A program made the position numbers and the translations under genes. This document shows, one piece after another, positions 34,171 to 50,095 of a stretch of DNA of 64,000 nt. Source of the stretch: Haliotis asinina (Eukaryota; Mollusca; Gastropoda; Lepetellida; Haliotidae). The notes below the pieces were generated by a model. That model ran no database searches and was not told where the DNA came from. It was given only the letters and a program-made list of their open reading frames with translations. Each line of letters opens with the position of its first letter. Within the stretch, counting starts at the first letter, position 1. The stretch lies in contig NC_090280.1 of assembly GCF_037392515.1 (NCBI RefSeq), positions 62,013,504 through 62,077,503 of the forward strand, in the 5' to 3' direction.

Positions 34171-36871
34171 CATCGACGACGCGTGAGAATGACCATCGAC
34201 GACGTGTGAGAATGAAAATCGACGACGTGTAAGAATGATCATCGACGACGTGTGAGAATGATCATCGACGACGTATGAGAATGATCATCGACGACGTGTA
34301 AGAATGATCATCGACGACGTGTGAGAATGACCATCGACGACGTGTGAGAATGACCATCGACGACGTGTGAGAATGATCATCGACGACGTATGAGAATGAC
34401 CATCGACGACGTGTGAGAATGATCATCGACGACGTGTGAGAATGATCATCGACGACGTATGAGAATGATCATCGACGACGTATAAGAATGATCATCGACG
34501 ACGTATGAGAATGATCATCGACGACGTGTAAGAATGATCATCGACGACGTGTAAGAATGATCATCATCGACGACGTATGAGAATGATCATCGACGACGTA
34601 TAAGAATGATCATCGACGACGTGTAAGAATGATCATCGACGACGTGTAAGAATGATCATCGACGACGTATAAGAATGATCATCGACGACGTATGAGAATG
34701 ATCATCGACGACGTATAAGAATGATCATCGACGACGTGTAAGAATGATCATCGACGACGTATGAGAATGATCATCGACGACGTATAAGAATGATCATCGA
34801 CGACGTATAAGAATGATCATCGACGACGTGTAAGAATGATCATCGACGACGTATGAGAATGACCATCGACGACGTATGAGAATGACCATCGACGACGTAT
34901 GAGAATGACCATCGACGACGTGTGAGAATGACCATCGACGACGTGTGAGAATGATCATCGACGACGTGTGAGAATGATCATCGACGACGTATGAGAATGA
35001 CCATCGACGACGTGTAAGAATGATCATCGACGACGTATGAGAATGATCATCGACGACGTATGAGAATGACCATCGACGACGTGTGAGAATGACCATCGAC
35101 GACGTGTGAGAATGATCATCGACGACGTGTAAGAATGATCATCGACGACGTATGAGAATGATCATCGACGACGTATGAGAATGATCATCGACGACGTGTA
35201 AGAATGATCATCGACGACGTGTGAGAATGATCATCGACGACGTGTGAGAATGACCATCGACGACGTGTGAGAATGATCATCGACGACGTGTGAGAATGAT
35301 CATCGACGACGTGTAAGAATGACCATCGACGACGTATGAGAATGATCATCGACGACGTATAAGAATGATCATCGACGACGTATAAGAATGACCATCGACG
35401 ACGTGTGAGAATGATCATCGACGACGTGTAAGAATGATCATCGACGACGTGTAAGAATGATCATCGACGACGTATGAGAATGACCATCGACGACGTATGA
35501 GAATGATCATCGACGACGTGTGAGAATGATCATCGACGACGTATGAGAATGACCATCGACGACGTGTAAGAATGATCATCGACGACGTATGAGAATGATC
35601 ATCGACGACGTGTGAGAATGATCATCGACGACGTGTAAGAATGATCATCGACGACGTGTAAGAATGATCATCGACGACGTATGAGAATGACCATCGACGA
35701 CGTGTGAGAATGATCATCGACGACGTGTAAGAATGATCATCGACGACGTATAAGAATGATCATCGACGACGTATAAGAATGATCATCGACGACGTGTGAG
35801 AATGATCATTGACGACGTGTAAGAATGATCATCGACGACGTGTAAGAATGATCATCGACGACGTATGAGAATGACCATCGACGACGTGTGAGAATGATCA
35901 TCGACGACGTGTGAGAATGATCATCGACGACGTGTAAGAATGACCATCGACGACGTATGAGAATGATCATCGACGACGTATAAGAATGATCATCGACGAC
36001 GTATAAGAATGATCATCGACGACGTATAAGAATGATCATCGACGACGTATGAGAATGACCATCGACGACGTGTAAGAATGATCATCGACGACGTGTAAGA
36101 ATGATCATCGACGACGTGTGAGAATGACCATCGACGACGTGTGAGAATGATCATCGACGACGTGTGAGAATGATCATCGACGACGTATGAGAATGATCAT
36201 CGACGACGTATAAGAATGATCATCGACGACGTATAAGAATGACCATCGACGACGTGTGAGAATGATCATCGACGACGTATGAGAATGACCATCGACGACG
36301 TGTGAGAATGACCATCGACGACGTGTGAGAATGATCATCGACGACGTGTAAGAATGACCATCGACGACGTGTGAGAATGATCATCGACGACGTGTGAGAA
36401 TGACCATCGACGACGTGTGAGAATGATCATCGACGACGTATGAGAATGACCATCGACGACGTGTGAGAATGATCATCGACGACGTGTGAGAATGACCATC
36501 GACGACGTGTGAGAATGATCATCGACGACGTGTGAGAATGATCATCGACGACGTGTGAGAATGATCATCGACGACGTATGAGAATGACCATCGACGACGT
36601 GTGAGAATGATCATCGACGACGTGTAAGAATGACCATCGACGACGTATGAGAATGACCATCGACGACGTATGAGAATGATCATCGACGACGTGTGAGAAT
36701 GATCATCGACGACGTGTGAGAATGACCATCGACGACGTGTGAGAATGACCATCGACGACGTGTGAGAATGACCATCGACGACGTGTGAGAATGATCATCG
36801 ACGACGTGTGAGAATGACCATCGACGACGTGTGAGAATGATCATCGACGACGTGTGAGAATGATCATCGAC
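34171..36871 (+). repeat. 23-bp satellite, about 117 tandem copies
   Basis: The unit is ATGATCATCGACGACGTGTG plus AGA. Nearly all variation is confined to three sites: ATGATCAT/ATGACCAT, ACGTG/ACGTA and TGAGA/TAAGA, all transitions. Phase is kept with very few indels; one extra ATC occurs near 34563. Each unit carries three CpGs, in contrast to the AT-rich surroundings. Unbroken minus-strand frames of up to 100 codons are a by-product: three units are 69 bp, and the T/C site switches TGA to TGG. Confidence 0.98.
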
Positions 36872-37317
36872 GGTCTGATGAAACAAAATCGAAAAATATG
36901 CGTGATCACTTTTTAAAAATTTAGTTCTCCGAGTAGTATGTTTGATATTTACATGTCAAAACATACACTAGATAACGCGATGAACTGTGCAATCTGTCGA
37001 AAGTATCGAAATGTACGATGCATGTGTTTTTCAGTTGTTTTGCCTTCCCTGCAATGAGTGGAGAATATCACAGATGAGGGCATTTCCGAAGCGCACGTGT
37101 CTCCGTGGTGTATTAAAGGAGGGATATATATTTTAAGATTTATATATGAAAGTAGAAAACTCAGACGCATTCACCAATGGTTTTGTAGGTCTGGTGTATA
37201 TACGTTTTTAATTTTCATAAAGAGGTTAGTGTCAGAAAGACAACAGATGTCAACGTTAATGTTATACTTTTATTCCACTGTACACAGAAAAACTAACGCT
37301 GTAACGCTCTTTGCACA

Positions 37318-37608
37318 ATGTATACGTTTTGCGGTGTTATCAGAGTGGCACTGGGCACTTTCACCAGTGACGTCAAGATTCCAACGAACATCAGCAATGG
37401 TGTGTTTATTTTGGAAGTAGAACTCTTGGTAATTGTTCGAAATATGAATCAATATGATGCAAAAGCTAAATGCTATACTTTTGATATCCACCCAGTTTGG
37501 GCAATGAACTACTGGAAAAATACTTTTCAAGCTGAAACAGTGCAAAACAAGGTTGTGTATTATGGCGTAAACGTGTTCGATAAAGGGTTTACAAAGTATA
37601 ACGTTTGA
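37318..37608 (+). other. Orphan open reading frame, 96 codons
   Basis: The peptide contains VRNMNQYDAKAKCYTFDIHP and WAMNYWKNTFQAETVQN, with protein-like composition and no low-complexity. No splice context, domain or family is recognised. It may be a chance frame or a degraded coding fragment. Confidence 0.2.
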
Positions 37609-37753
37609 GTAAACTTGATTGAAGGAAAGGAAAAGGCCACACTTCTTTCACATGTATTACTAGTAGATTCAACTAGGAGCTGAATTATATCCAAGTATAA
37701 TAAATGTAACGATAAAATGCTCATTGCAAATACAGGAAACAACACCCTCTTAC

Positions 37754-37775
37754 CTCGTCTCGTCCTGTGAACCAT
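37754..37775 (-). CDS. Possible first coding exon (7 codons)
   Basis: On the minus strand ATGGTTCACAGGACGAGACG AG is followed by a consensus donor GTAAGAG. It would encode MVHRTRR and end in phase 1. Four TGACG motifs lie 26-70 bp upstream. This is a hypothesis from local signals only. No continuation exon in the right phase was found. Confidence 0.25.
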
Positions 37776-37800
37776 AGCTGAAGGGGATCAGAGCCGTAAT

Positions 37801-37843
37801 TGTGACGTAACAATGACGTGACGTGACAACAACTGTGACGTAT
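37801..37843 (-). promoter_or_regulatory. Cluster of CRE/ATF-type motifs
   Basis: Within about 40 bp are TGACGTAA, TGACGTGACGTGAC and TGACGTAT: four TGACG cores, the binding motif of CREB/ATF bZIP factors. A perfect TGACGTCA lies at 37368-37375. The cluster sits just upstream of the possible exon at 37754-37775. Confidence 0.5.
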
Positions 37844-38213
37844 ATGCTACCTGTAGCTGATGCTGAAGAGCAATGACATCACACAGGGTGGCTGCGACAT
37901 TTATAAACAAAGCGCGGACGTTCGTGAAGACACCTAGTAACTGTTGCTAACGCTGCGGTCTTCAGGCTAGACAAGGACAGATTACTCAGTTTCACTAGCG
38001 TTACTCTTTCATAATAAAGTGCAGTTGCCATATTAACGTTTGTAAGATATGAATCATTGGCATGAAACAAGAATTCGGTAGTTCTGGTTACTTCGAATTG
38101 AAAATATCGGATATTACACAGTTCGAGAAAACCTGAATGTTTTTTTTCCCCCATGTCCTCTCCAATTTTCACCACGAAGCAGTGGCGCAGCATATTGGTT
38201 ACATATATTACGT

Positions 38214-38216
38214 GTG

Positions 38217-38256
<40 letters not shown>
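38214..38256. repeat. (TG)n microsatellite
   Basis: GTGTGAGTGTGAG leads into about 16 perfect TG units. Confidence 0.95.
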
Positions 38257-38274
38257 CATGGTCCTCATCCACAG

Positions 38275-38525
38275 AGTGAGTTTAGTTTTACGCCGCACTC
38301 AGCAATATTCCAGCTATATGGCGGCGGTCTGTAAGTAATCGCGTCTGGACCAGTCCAGTGATCAACAGCAAGAGCATGAATCTGCGCCATTGGGAACCGA
38401 TGACGTGTTAACCAAGTCAATGAGCCTGACCACCCAATCCCGTTAGTTGCCTCGTACGACAAGCATAATCGCCTTTCATGGCAAGCATGGGTTGCATATT
38501 CTATCCTTCACGGGTCCACGATGGA
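38275..38525 (-). repeat. SINE-B copy, near full length
   Basis: GAGTGAGTTTAGTTTTACGC, CAGCTATATGGCGGCGGTCT, GTTAACCAAGTCAATGAGCC, TGGCAAGCATGGGTTGC and TTCACGGGTCC are present. Confidence 0.94.
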
Positions 38526-38743
38526 TACACTACAGCTGGATCGTGTTCTGAGTTAAGTATATTGATTTCCGAACATTGTGAATGAATGCTAGTATATTCA
38601 AAGCCAGACAGTTACTCAATATATTTTTTATCAGAAGCGAGCCTCATTTGTTATATACTAGATTACTGTACATCAGGCCACAGTACTGACTGATAAGGAC
38701 TTTTTGATTGGGAACTGCTTTGTCTCCAAACACAGATCATAGT

Positions 38744-38955
38744 GATGAGTGAGTGAGTGAGTTTAGTTTGAGGCTGCACTCCGCGATATTCCGGCTATTT
38801 GGCAGCCTGTAAACAATCGAATTTGACCAGAGAATCTTGTGGTCAACAGCATGAGCATCAATCTGCGGAAATGGGAACAGATGACACGTGCCTGACCACC
38901 CAATCCCGTCAGTCTCACTTATGACAAGCACAGTCACCTGTTGTGGCAAGCATAA
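38744..38955 (-). repeat. SINE-B copy, diverged
   Basis: GAGTGAGTGAGTGAGTTTAG, GCGATATTCCGGCTATTTGG, GGTCAACAGCATGAGCATCA and CCTGACCACCCAATCCCGTC are present. Confidence 0.88.
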
Positions 38956-39104
38956 ATAACAAAAAGAATTCCAGTGTCTACCTGCTTTTCCAGTGAAGTG
39001 GTTAAGTTCAAGTTTACACCACTTCTTGTGCTCCTCCTCCTTTTCCCCAATATTCTTATTTAACCGCTATTTCAATTCTCAGCAATGAACCGTCAGTAGA
39101 TACT

Positions 39105-39226
39105 ACTCCAGGTATTAGCAATGCCACCAGAAATGGACCTCAAACATTACACCCATGTAGGGAATCAAACCCAGTCTGCCATTGTGACAAGCAAATGCTT
39201 TCACAACTCGACCTTCTATGATGATG
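39105..39226 (-). repeat. SINE-A remnant
   Basis: CACCAGAAATGGACCTC, CATGTAGGGAATCAAACCC and GTGACAAGCAAATGCTTTCA match the SINE-A head and body. Confidence 0.7.
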
Positions 39227-39304
39227 CTCTTAAGTTTCCAAAACCATGAATATAAGAAATGAGAAACAATGAGAGAATAACTTTCACACGTCACTCTATT
39301 GATA

Positions 39305-39405
39305 ATGGAGTCTGGCTCCGGGCAGTCCAGTGATCAACAGCATGAGCATCCATCTACACAGTTGCATACACCAGATCCCACTGGTCCTCTTAGACAAACA
39401 TGTAC
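39305..39405 (-). repeat. SINE-B fragment
   Basis: GGAGTCTGGCTCCGGGCAGT, CCAGTGATCAACAGCATGAG and CCAGATCCCACTGGTCCTCT match the SINE-B middle. Confidence 0.75.
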
Positions 39406-40579
39406 TAGTATAGAGAAACATGTATCCTTAGTTTTTGTACTATTTATTTTCACGACATAATGTCAGGATGCTTTTGTTACAGCACAAACTGTATCTTTCA
39501 CTGAATGCCTACAGTATATATTAAATATCATTCAACAACAATGTGGTAACAATCTAAAAAACTTAAACAAATATCTAACAAAAAAATATAGAATTTCAAC
39601 ATTCATCCAATTTCACAAAAATTGGATCTCTTACCCTCAAGGTGATAACCTAAGGAAACTTCAAGGGCGTGAGAGCATGCTCAATGGTTTCAGACTGGTT
39701 TCAGCATTATCCAAGCAATAGCTCCACAGACTAAGCCATTTTAATTTAACTGAACATCTAATGTTCAAAATGTGTAATTCACGAATACAATATATTTTAT
39801 GTATAAGTACACAAAATAGGCACCTCATAATAAGGAGACATTTCCTTTGTCACTGTACACAGACAAAATTGAAAATAAACAGGGATAGCTATCCACTAAA
39901 CTAATTTCTGTAACATCAGTCTTTGAAGTAAGATGTTTGTATTTGTCCATATTTCTCCCTACTGACACTATTTTGGTTATTCTAGCATGTTTTCATTGAA
40001 AATGGTTATGTTTGAGTACCAACTGTACCAACAAAATCTTCAAATTATAAGACAAAATAGTCCCTATAAATAATAACAAGAAATACTTGTAAAAGACACA
40101 AGAAATAGTGCAATGGCATTTTATCTTGAACTATACTTAACCTAATAATGCAAATACAAATACATCCTCTTTACAAAAGCGGTCACTACTGCAACTTAGG
40201 CATGTAATGTATGACTAAGGAGAATAATAATAAATTTAATAGTTCAAACAAAAATATTTTCACAATTTTTTAAATCCGCAACAGGGAATATCCAAGTGTT
40301 GAAAGTTGAAGCACCTTGTATTAACAAATAGGCACCTAAATATCAGCTGAATAAACCTATCCATTTCAGAAAGTCCAAAATAGTATAGATTATAAATTAA
40401 AATGTTCATGAACAAATAACAATCTAATGGAGATAGGTCCTGACAACAAACATACTACTCTGAACAGAATAAACCTGACACTTTTTCTGTGGAAATAGAC
40501 AAGATACAAAAAATATATAATTCCTTTAAAACAGCACAAGAAACCAGTTGACAAGTTTCATGAGATATAAACCATTAGT

Positions 40580-40775
40580 GTAGTGAGTGAGTAAGTTTAG
40601 TTTTATGCCACACTCAGCAATAAGCCAGCTATATGGTAGTTGTCTGTAATTAATGAAGTCTGGACCAGACAAGCCAGGAACGAACAGCATGAGCATCGAT
40701 CTGTGCCACTGGGAACCCATGACATGAGTCAACCAAGTTAGCAAGCCTGATCACCCAATCTCATTTGTCGACTTA
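40580..40775 (-). repeat. SINE-B copy
   Basis: GTGAGTGAGTAAGTTTAGTT, CCAGCTATATGGTAGTTGTC, GAACAGCATGAGCATCGATC and GTCAACCAAGTTAGCAAGCC are present. Confidence 0.9.
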
Positions 40776-40789
40776 GGCTGACATGTATG

Positions 40790-41345
40790 AAGGGGTATCA
40801 AAAAGTTCCAATTATCATCAAGACATTTTCAGCATGGAAATTTTAATTTGATTTCTTGGCCTTGAGAATTCTCTATATAGTCACCATCCAGTGTGACAGA
40901 CGTTTCCCAACATTTCTTGACCATGTGCAGACCACTGAAATAGACTCCCTAATTTCATGGAAAACCAACACTCTGCCTCTTCAATGACCTCACTGGTCTT
41001 GTCAAAATGAGGTCCACATCTTGGCTCATTTGTCACAGACATATGATCTGTTTGAAAATTCCTTTTCTATCTCACAACAATGTCAGAAGATGGGATATCT
41101 TCACCATAAACCGATTTCATCTCCTCTTGATTCTGACGGGCAGTGCAACCCTTCAATCGCAAAAACTTCATAAGCATGGGGTTACTTGTGTTAAGGATCA
41201 ACTACAAGAAGACTGAATACAGTGAAGGAAGTTGTTTCTGGTCCATTAACTAGATAAGGATCACTGAAGCTACCTTATAATTTTTCAACATCATTTCTCA
41301 ATATATTCATGGCGACAACTAAATGTTTTTATATCCCCTCGTATT
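40790..41345 (-). mobile_element. Mariner-type DNA transposon, internally deleted
   Basis: The left end GGGGTATCAAAAAGTTCC and the right end (reverse complement ACGAGGGGATATAAAAA) resemble mariner terminal repeats. On the minus strand fragments such as TNEPRCG and a C-terminal block TLDGDYIENSQGQEIKLKF recall the ends of mariner transposases. The catalytic core is gone and frames are broken. It is non-functional. Confidence 0.65.
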
Positions 41346-42624
41346 GAGAACAAGCATAGTTGCCTCTTGTGGCCATTGGTGTAAGCGATATGCTGTGGAT
41401 TAACATATAATGATCAAACTTTCTTGTACAGGAACAGACAATTACATAATTCTAAAATCCCTGAATAGCAAAAGGCAGTAGTCAACCTGATGTGTGTCTG
41501 TGCAAAGATGTACAAAACAATTCTCAATAGTGTTACTGTTATAAATAACAGAAAGAAATGATTACAAACTGAAAGACAGACAAACTGATATCTACATCCC
41601 CTAGAACCTGATACATGTGCTGAAAAAGTAGCTTGAAAGAATGTTTACATTGAAATCTACTAAACAAAAGGCATTAAGGGCTGAATGAAACGTTTGTCTA
41701 CCAATGTAAACATTTCAATGAATTGTTTGGCACAGTCATTAAGTCTCTAAAGACAAGACTCAAAGATGCCTTGTGCGGCCAACTAATCTACCCTATCTCC
41801 TTGCAACTAAAATAGTAACACTCTGCTTGGGGTACAATGATAGACAAACAGCAAGGACACACTATTTCAGCCTGATCCTCTTTATTGTTTTTGTACATAT
41901 TACTTGTACTTTCTACAAAGAAAGAAACTCAGACATCTGGCAATTGAAAGTTTGCATTTTAAGTCTGTCAGGCTTTGTTAGTACTCTCTGGAAACAAAGA
42001 GCTTCAGATTTCTAGTAACTGGTCGTTTTTGTTTAAGGCAGGTGGATTTAATAAGCACTTTTTACAAACCGAGAGTTTCAGACTTTGAGTGATGGGTCAT
42101 TTTGATTTGTTTGTTTTGAGACAGTTTAAGTAGCACTTTCTACAAACCAAGACTGATTTTCTGCAGTCTAAGTAAACTTATTCTCAGTACTAACAGTCTA
42201 ACAAAACCTTATCGGAGGTAGCGTCATGTAACCTGTGAGACTGACCTATCAGAACACAGCTTACCAAATCGCGAAAGTGCACATTCGCACATATGTTTTG
42301 AACTTTTTATCTCGAAAATGTTCGTACCCAAATGATTCCGACTGCTATTTAGCGTACGCTCACTTCCAGGTGATGCACACGCGTACGTACAACCATGACA
42401 ACGCTGAGTAAGCAGTCGCTGAAAATAGTGTTTTTAGCAATATTCAAGGATGTTATCTTGCGGAAATATTTGCTAATGGTAACCATGTCAACAGAAACCC
42501 CAAAGCGTATATAATGCAGGTCAAATAACTGAGTTATATGCGGATTTTTGTTTGTGGAGAGTGACCTGAATATTTTGAAAGTCCCTCCGATCCCTAAATA
42601 GTAGCCGTTGTGTGACTGGTTAAA

Positions 42625-42630
42625 TTTATT
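42625..42630 (-). terminator. Candidate polyadenylation signal for LRRC47
   Basis: The minus strand reads AATAAA about 194 nt after the LRRC47 stop. It is a single hexamer in AT-rich DNA, so support is modest. Confidence 0.35.
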
Positions 42631-42823
42631 TAACCGTCTTGTGTTTGATTGGACAGTCATTGGTCGCTCAAAGGTTACCTGATGCAACCTTCTACCAGGT
42701 TTTGTTAGACTCAGTGGTGGAGTGTAACGTAATACACTGAGACTAAGTTTACTTTGACTGGATTTTCTGCAGATGGCTGCAGCTTAACGAAAACATGTGT
42801 TTCAAACACCATAGATGACAATG

Positions 42824-47192
<4,369 letters not shown>

Positions 47193-47752
47193 GCTTTTTG
47201 GGATGATTGTAGTTGTCAACACCAATCAACAATATATTTGTCGAATTCAACAAACGCATATAATTTCCGCCCAAATAAACAATTTATTTAAATTTATCAA
47301 TGTATGCATACTATGTGTTGCACGTAAACTTTATAAGTTCACACTAGCATGATAGTTACAGATGTATAGCATTCAGCATATATTATTAGTTGAAGAAGTC
47401 ATCGGTAAACATGTTTTCCAAGCGGAACTCAGGGGAGATAATTCAAGGGGCCCTGTTTAGGTGTTTGGTTTCAGTTCTCCTGATATATATTATTGGCGAG
47501 CTTATAGTTACACTGACATCTTGACCAACATAAAAATTTTGCTTATGTTGACTAGGTAGCCAAATATCTGTTTCTCATTAATGTCTGTTAAAGATTTGTA
47601 GTCATCAAAAGCATCAAAATACAAAATATGTAAATTCCTCCCTCCCAGGACACTATGTCTATGCTTTGAAAACTACACGAAACAAAATTCTTGTTTGACT
47701 GGCATTACGTTTGCCCGTTGATCATGTATCTCAACAAAGATTAATTATACCA
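47193..47752. promoter_or_regulatory. LRRC47 5' flank
   Basis: This holds the 5' UTR and proximal promoter of LRRC47 by position only. No TATA box is evident. 47225-47360 contains TTTATTTAAATTTATC-type AT-rich DNA and 47420-47460 is more GC-rich. Confidence 0.35.
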
Positions 47753-47840
47753 GGGAGCCTGTATAGAAGGGGAGAAGAAACTCCCCGAAAAGCCGCTGAA
47801 CGTATGTCTCGGGTCGTTACGTAATCAGTGTAGCCAATAT
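47753..47840 (+). promoter_or_regulatory. Promoter-like module PM, copy 2
   Basis: It matches the THOC6-upstream sequence over about 90 bp in inverted genomic orientation, with a 39-bp identical core at 47786-47824. It has the perfect hairpin GGGGAGAAGAAACTCCCC (47769-47786), TTACGTAA (47817-47824) and a CCAAT box (47834-47838). Read like copy 1, it would drive transcription rightwards, away from LRRC47. No plus-strand gene is visible there. Confidence 0.6.
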
Positions 47841-48039
47841 GGTGGCAGCGTAGTATCTAAGATTGAGTCCGGTGTATTTTCAACAGCCTATTAAGTTCAC
47901 TGAGTGTTATAACAACTGAAATCCAACATGTATAAGACAGGTTAACTATTTCTTACTTCAGTGTAAGTCAAATAATGGGCATTAGTGTCCGTATTAGGAC
48001 AGTAGATTTGTAGTAAAGTTTCAGGTCGGAAAGTTATAG

Positions 48040-48445
48040 CTTCTATTCTCGATTCACCGATAAAAACTTCTTTCACACATTCGTTTAATTTTTAGAAGGA
48101 GAACATACCTTTAGTTGAAAGGTATTCGCAAGTAATGGTGACAATTTTATGACTTAAATGTTGTTAGAGTGTAATTGAGGTGTGTGAAAAACATGACATT
48201 TCACCATTGAAATGCTATATGCCGTTGTTTGAGTATTCCTAGTTACTTCCTCAAAAACATCTTTCACATGCACCTTTAATTCATATGAGGGGAATATACT
48301 ATCAGATGAAATGTGATTGCAAGTAATAGTGATAGTTTCATAATCTAAAAAGGAATGTTAGGGTGTATTTGAGGTGTGTGAAAAATGTGACATATCGCCG
48401 AATTGATCTGATTCGCCATTGTTGCTTGAGGGTTATAGTTCCATC
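48040..48445. repeat. Diverged tandem duplication, unit about 190 bp
   Basis: Shared ordered words include ATTCACCGATAAAAACTTCT / CTTCCTCAAAAACATCTTTC, TTCGCAAGTAATGGTGAC / TTGCAAGTAATAGTGATA and TTGAGGTGTGTGAAAAA in both halves. It lies about 200 bp past module PM copy 2. Confidence 0.7.
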
Positions 48446-48780
48446 ACTTCTTTCTTTCTTGTTGATCTTATTATTTGACAAAACTGGAAAGGTGTTTTAG
48501 AACGCTTTGTGACAGTTTTACACTTTATCTTTTAGGGCAGTGTGACAGTGTCAGTTAACATTTTGTTAATGTCCATTCCATTCCCCACATGCAACAAGTT
48601 TCAAAGTAGACAACTGATGTTAACACGTGTTATCGCGATACTTTAACATGTCTTGGGAGGGAAAGCCGCGGTGTATCATTTATTCTTTCATTCATTCACA
48701 TATGTACTTCTTTCTTGTATTCTTTTACTGTATTTCGTTCATTCATTCACATAATTCTTGCTCTTAATTATTACTATAAT

Positions 48781-48801
48781 TCATTCATTCATTCATTCAT
48801 T
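48781..48801. repeat. (CATT)n microsatellite
   Basis: About five CATT units, with further TTCATTCATT tracts at 48684-48750. Confidence 0.85.
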
Positions 48802-49054
48802 GTAAAAATCATACTGATACAATAAACTGGCTGTGAAGTTTCACACCAAGAGAAAAATATTGCAATAAGTATTGTTTGATAAGCATATTGTGATATACTA
48901 GTATGATCCTATGTGGTACTAAGTTGCAATTCTTTCACAGGGGCTGATCAAAAGATGTTGATAAGACAATATGGCCCTGATGGGTAATACCCTGGTTACA
49001 AGACCCATGAAACAACATACCAGTATACTGTACCTAGTGCTGCTAATTATTCAG

Positions 49055-49128
49055 GGTTGGTGGAGGAGCCTAGAGGGGAAAGTGTTCACCTGCCATGCTT
49101 AAGACCAGGTTTGATTCCCCACTCCCTA
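49055..49128 (+). repeat. SINE-A head remnant
   Basis: GGAGGAGCCTAGAGGGGAAA, TGCTTAAGACCAGGTTTGAT and TCCCC match the head only. Confidence 0.55.
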
Positions 49129-49904
49129 TTAATTAATTCAGTACTTCACAGTACAACAGTAAGGATGTCTCGCATGTGTGTTCCTGGCTGCTTGTACAAG
49201 CCCAGTTTTATAAACACTAGCTGACACTGAGATACCATGCCACAGTTAAGCCTGAATATCCACTAACACACATTAGACTGACTTCATGCCCTCCAGTCCT
49301 TAATAAACATGAATACAAGTCCCATATAATATTGCTTTTTGGTATGATAAGGATCAAATCTGTGACCTTTCATTCTCCGGGCAGACAGTCTTACCACGAT
49401 ACCTCTGAAGTGGTCTCCGAGGAGTAGATATAATCACTGTTATTGTTTTACTTAATGTGGTATTCCTGGTAAACAAAACAAACAAATTTATGGACAAATA
49501 ATTAATGGCAGCAAAGGAAAACATCAAGTTGTGAAAATATGTTTGCATTTATTTTTAAAAAACAAAAACATTTTACAAACAAAAAATGTTGTCATTAACT
49601 GAAAAAAACAGTTGTGCTTGTTATCTGGGTTAACCATGTACCTTGGTACAATTCAGGACTGAATAAACATAGTCAATCGTGAACAATCAAACCACATTAT
49701 GGCTTTACAATACACAACATAATAAACCTGTAAACATACATGTATATAGCGAAAGTGTGCATTTCATGGAGTGTGTGAGAATATATGGAATTACACAGCC
49801 TTTAGAAATATTTCTGTAGGGAACACACGAAATAGGCTTGCACTGTGTCCACCGTTTAACCACAGCAAAAGTGAGTGAGTTGTTCTATAGCGCTAAATGA
49901 CAAG

Positions 49905-50095
49905 TCTGTACCTAATCCAGTTTTTCCAAGACAACCAGACAATCCAGTGACCAACAGCTGGAGCATCGACCTACGTGACTGGGATACAATGACAGGTGTC
50001 AACCAACTCAGTAAGCCTGACCACCTGATCCCATTATCATGGGTCACTGAAGATCTTTTCTAACCAGGATCTTCACTAGTTTACTACGGCAAGAG
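49905..50095 (-). repeat. SINE-B copy, partial
   Basis: CCAGACAATCCAGTGACCAA, GTCAACCAACTCAGTAAGCC, TGACCACCTGATCCCATTA and ACCAGGATCTTCA are present. Confidence 0.85.

Larger units (their letters stand above)
36872..42624. other. Intergenic stretch with repeats and possible regulatory DNA
   Basis: It contains SINE-B copies, a deleted mariner, a (TG)n tract, a CRE-motif cluster and orphan open frames (for example 37318-37608 plus), none with a recognised domain. 39430-40560 is AT-rich and featureless. 41925-42155 has a weak tandem duplication (CTTTTTACAAACCGAGAGTT / CACTTTCTACAAACCAAGAC). Confidence 0.5.

Noticed and set aside
34171-36871. CRISPR-like array
   Set aside because: Units are contiguous 23-bp repeats with no unique spacers, in a eukaryotic genome.
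34794-36886. Several minus-strand open frames of 68-100 codons with Arg-rich repeats
   Set aside because: They are produced by the 23-bp satellite. Three units equal 23 codons and the pattern disappears where the T/C site creates TGA. No start context or splice sites.
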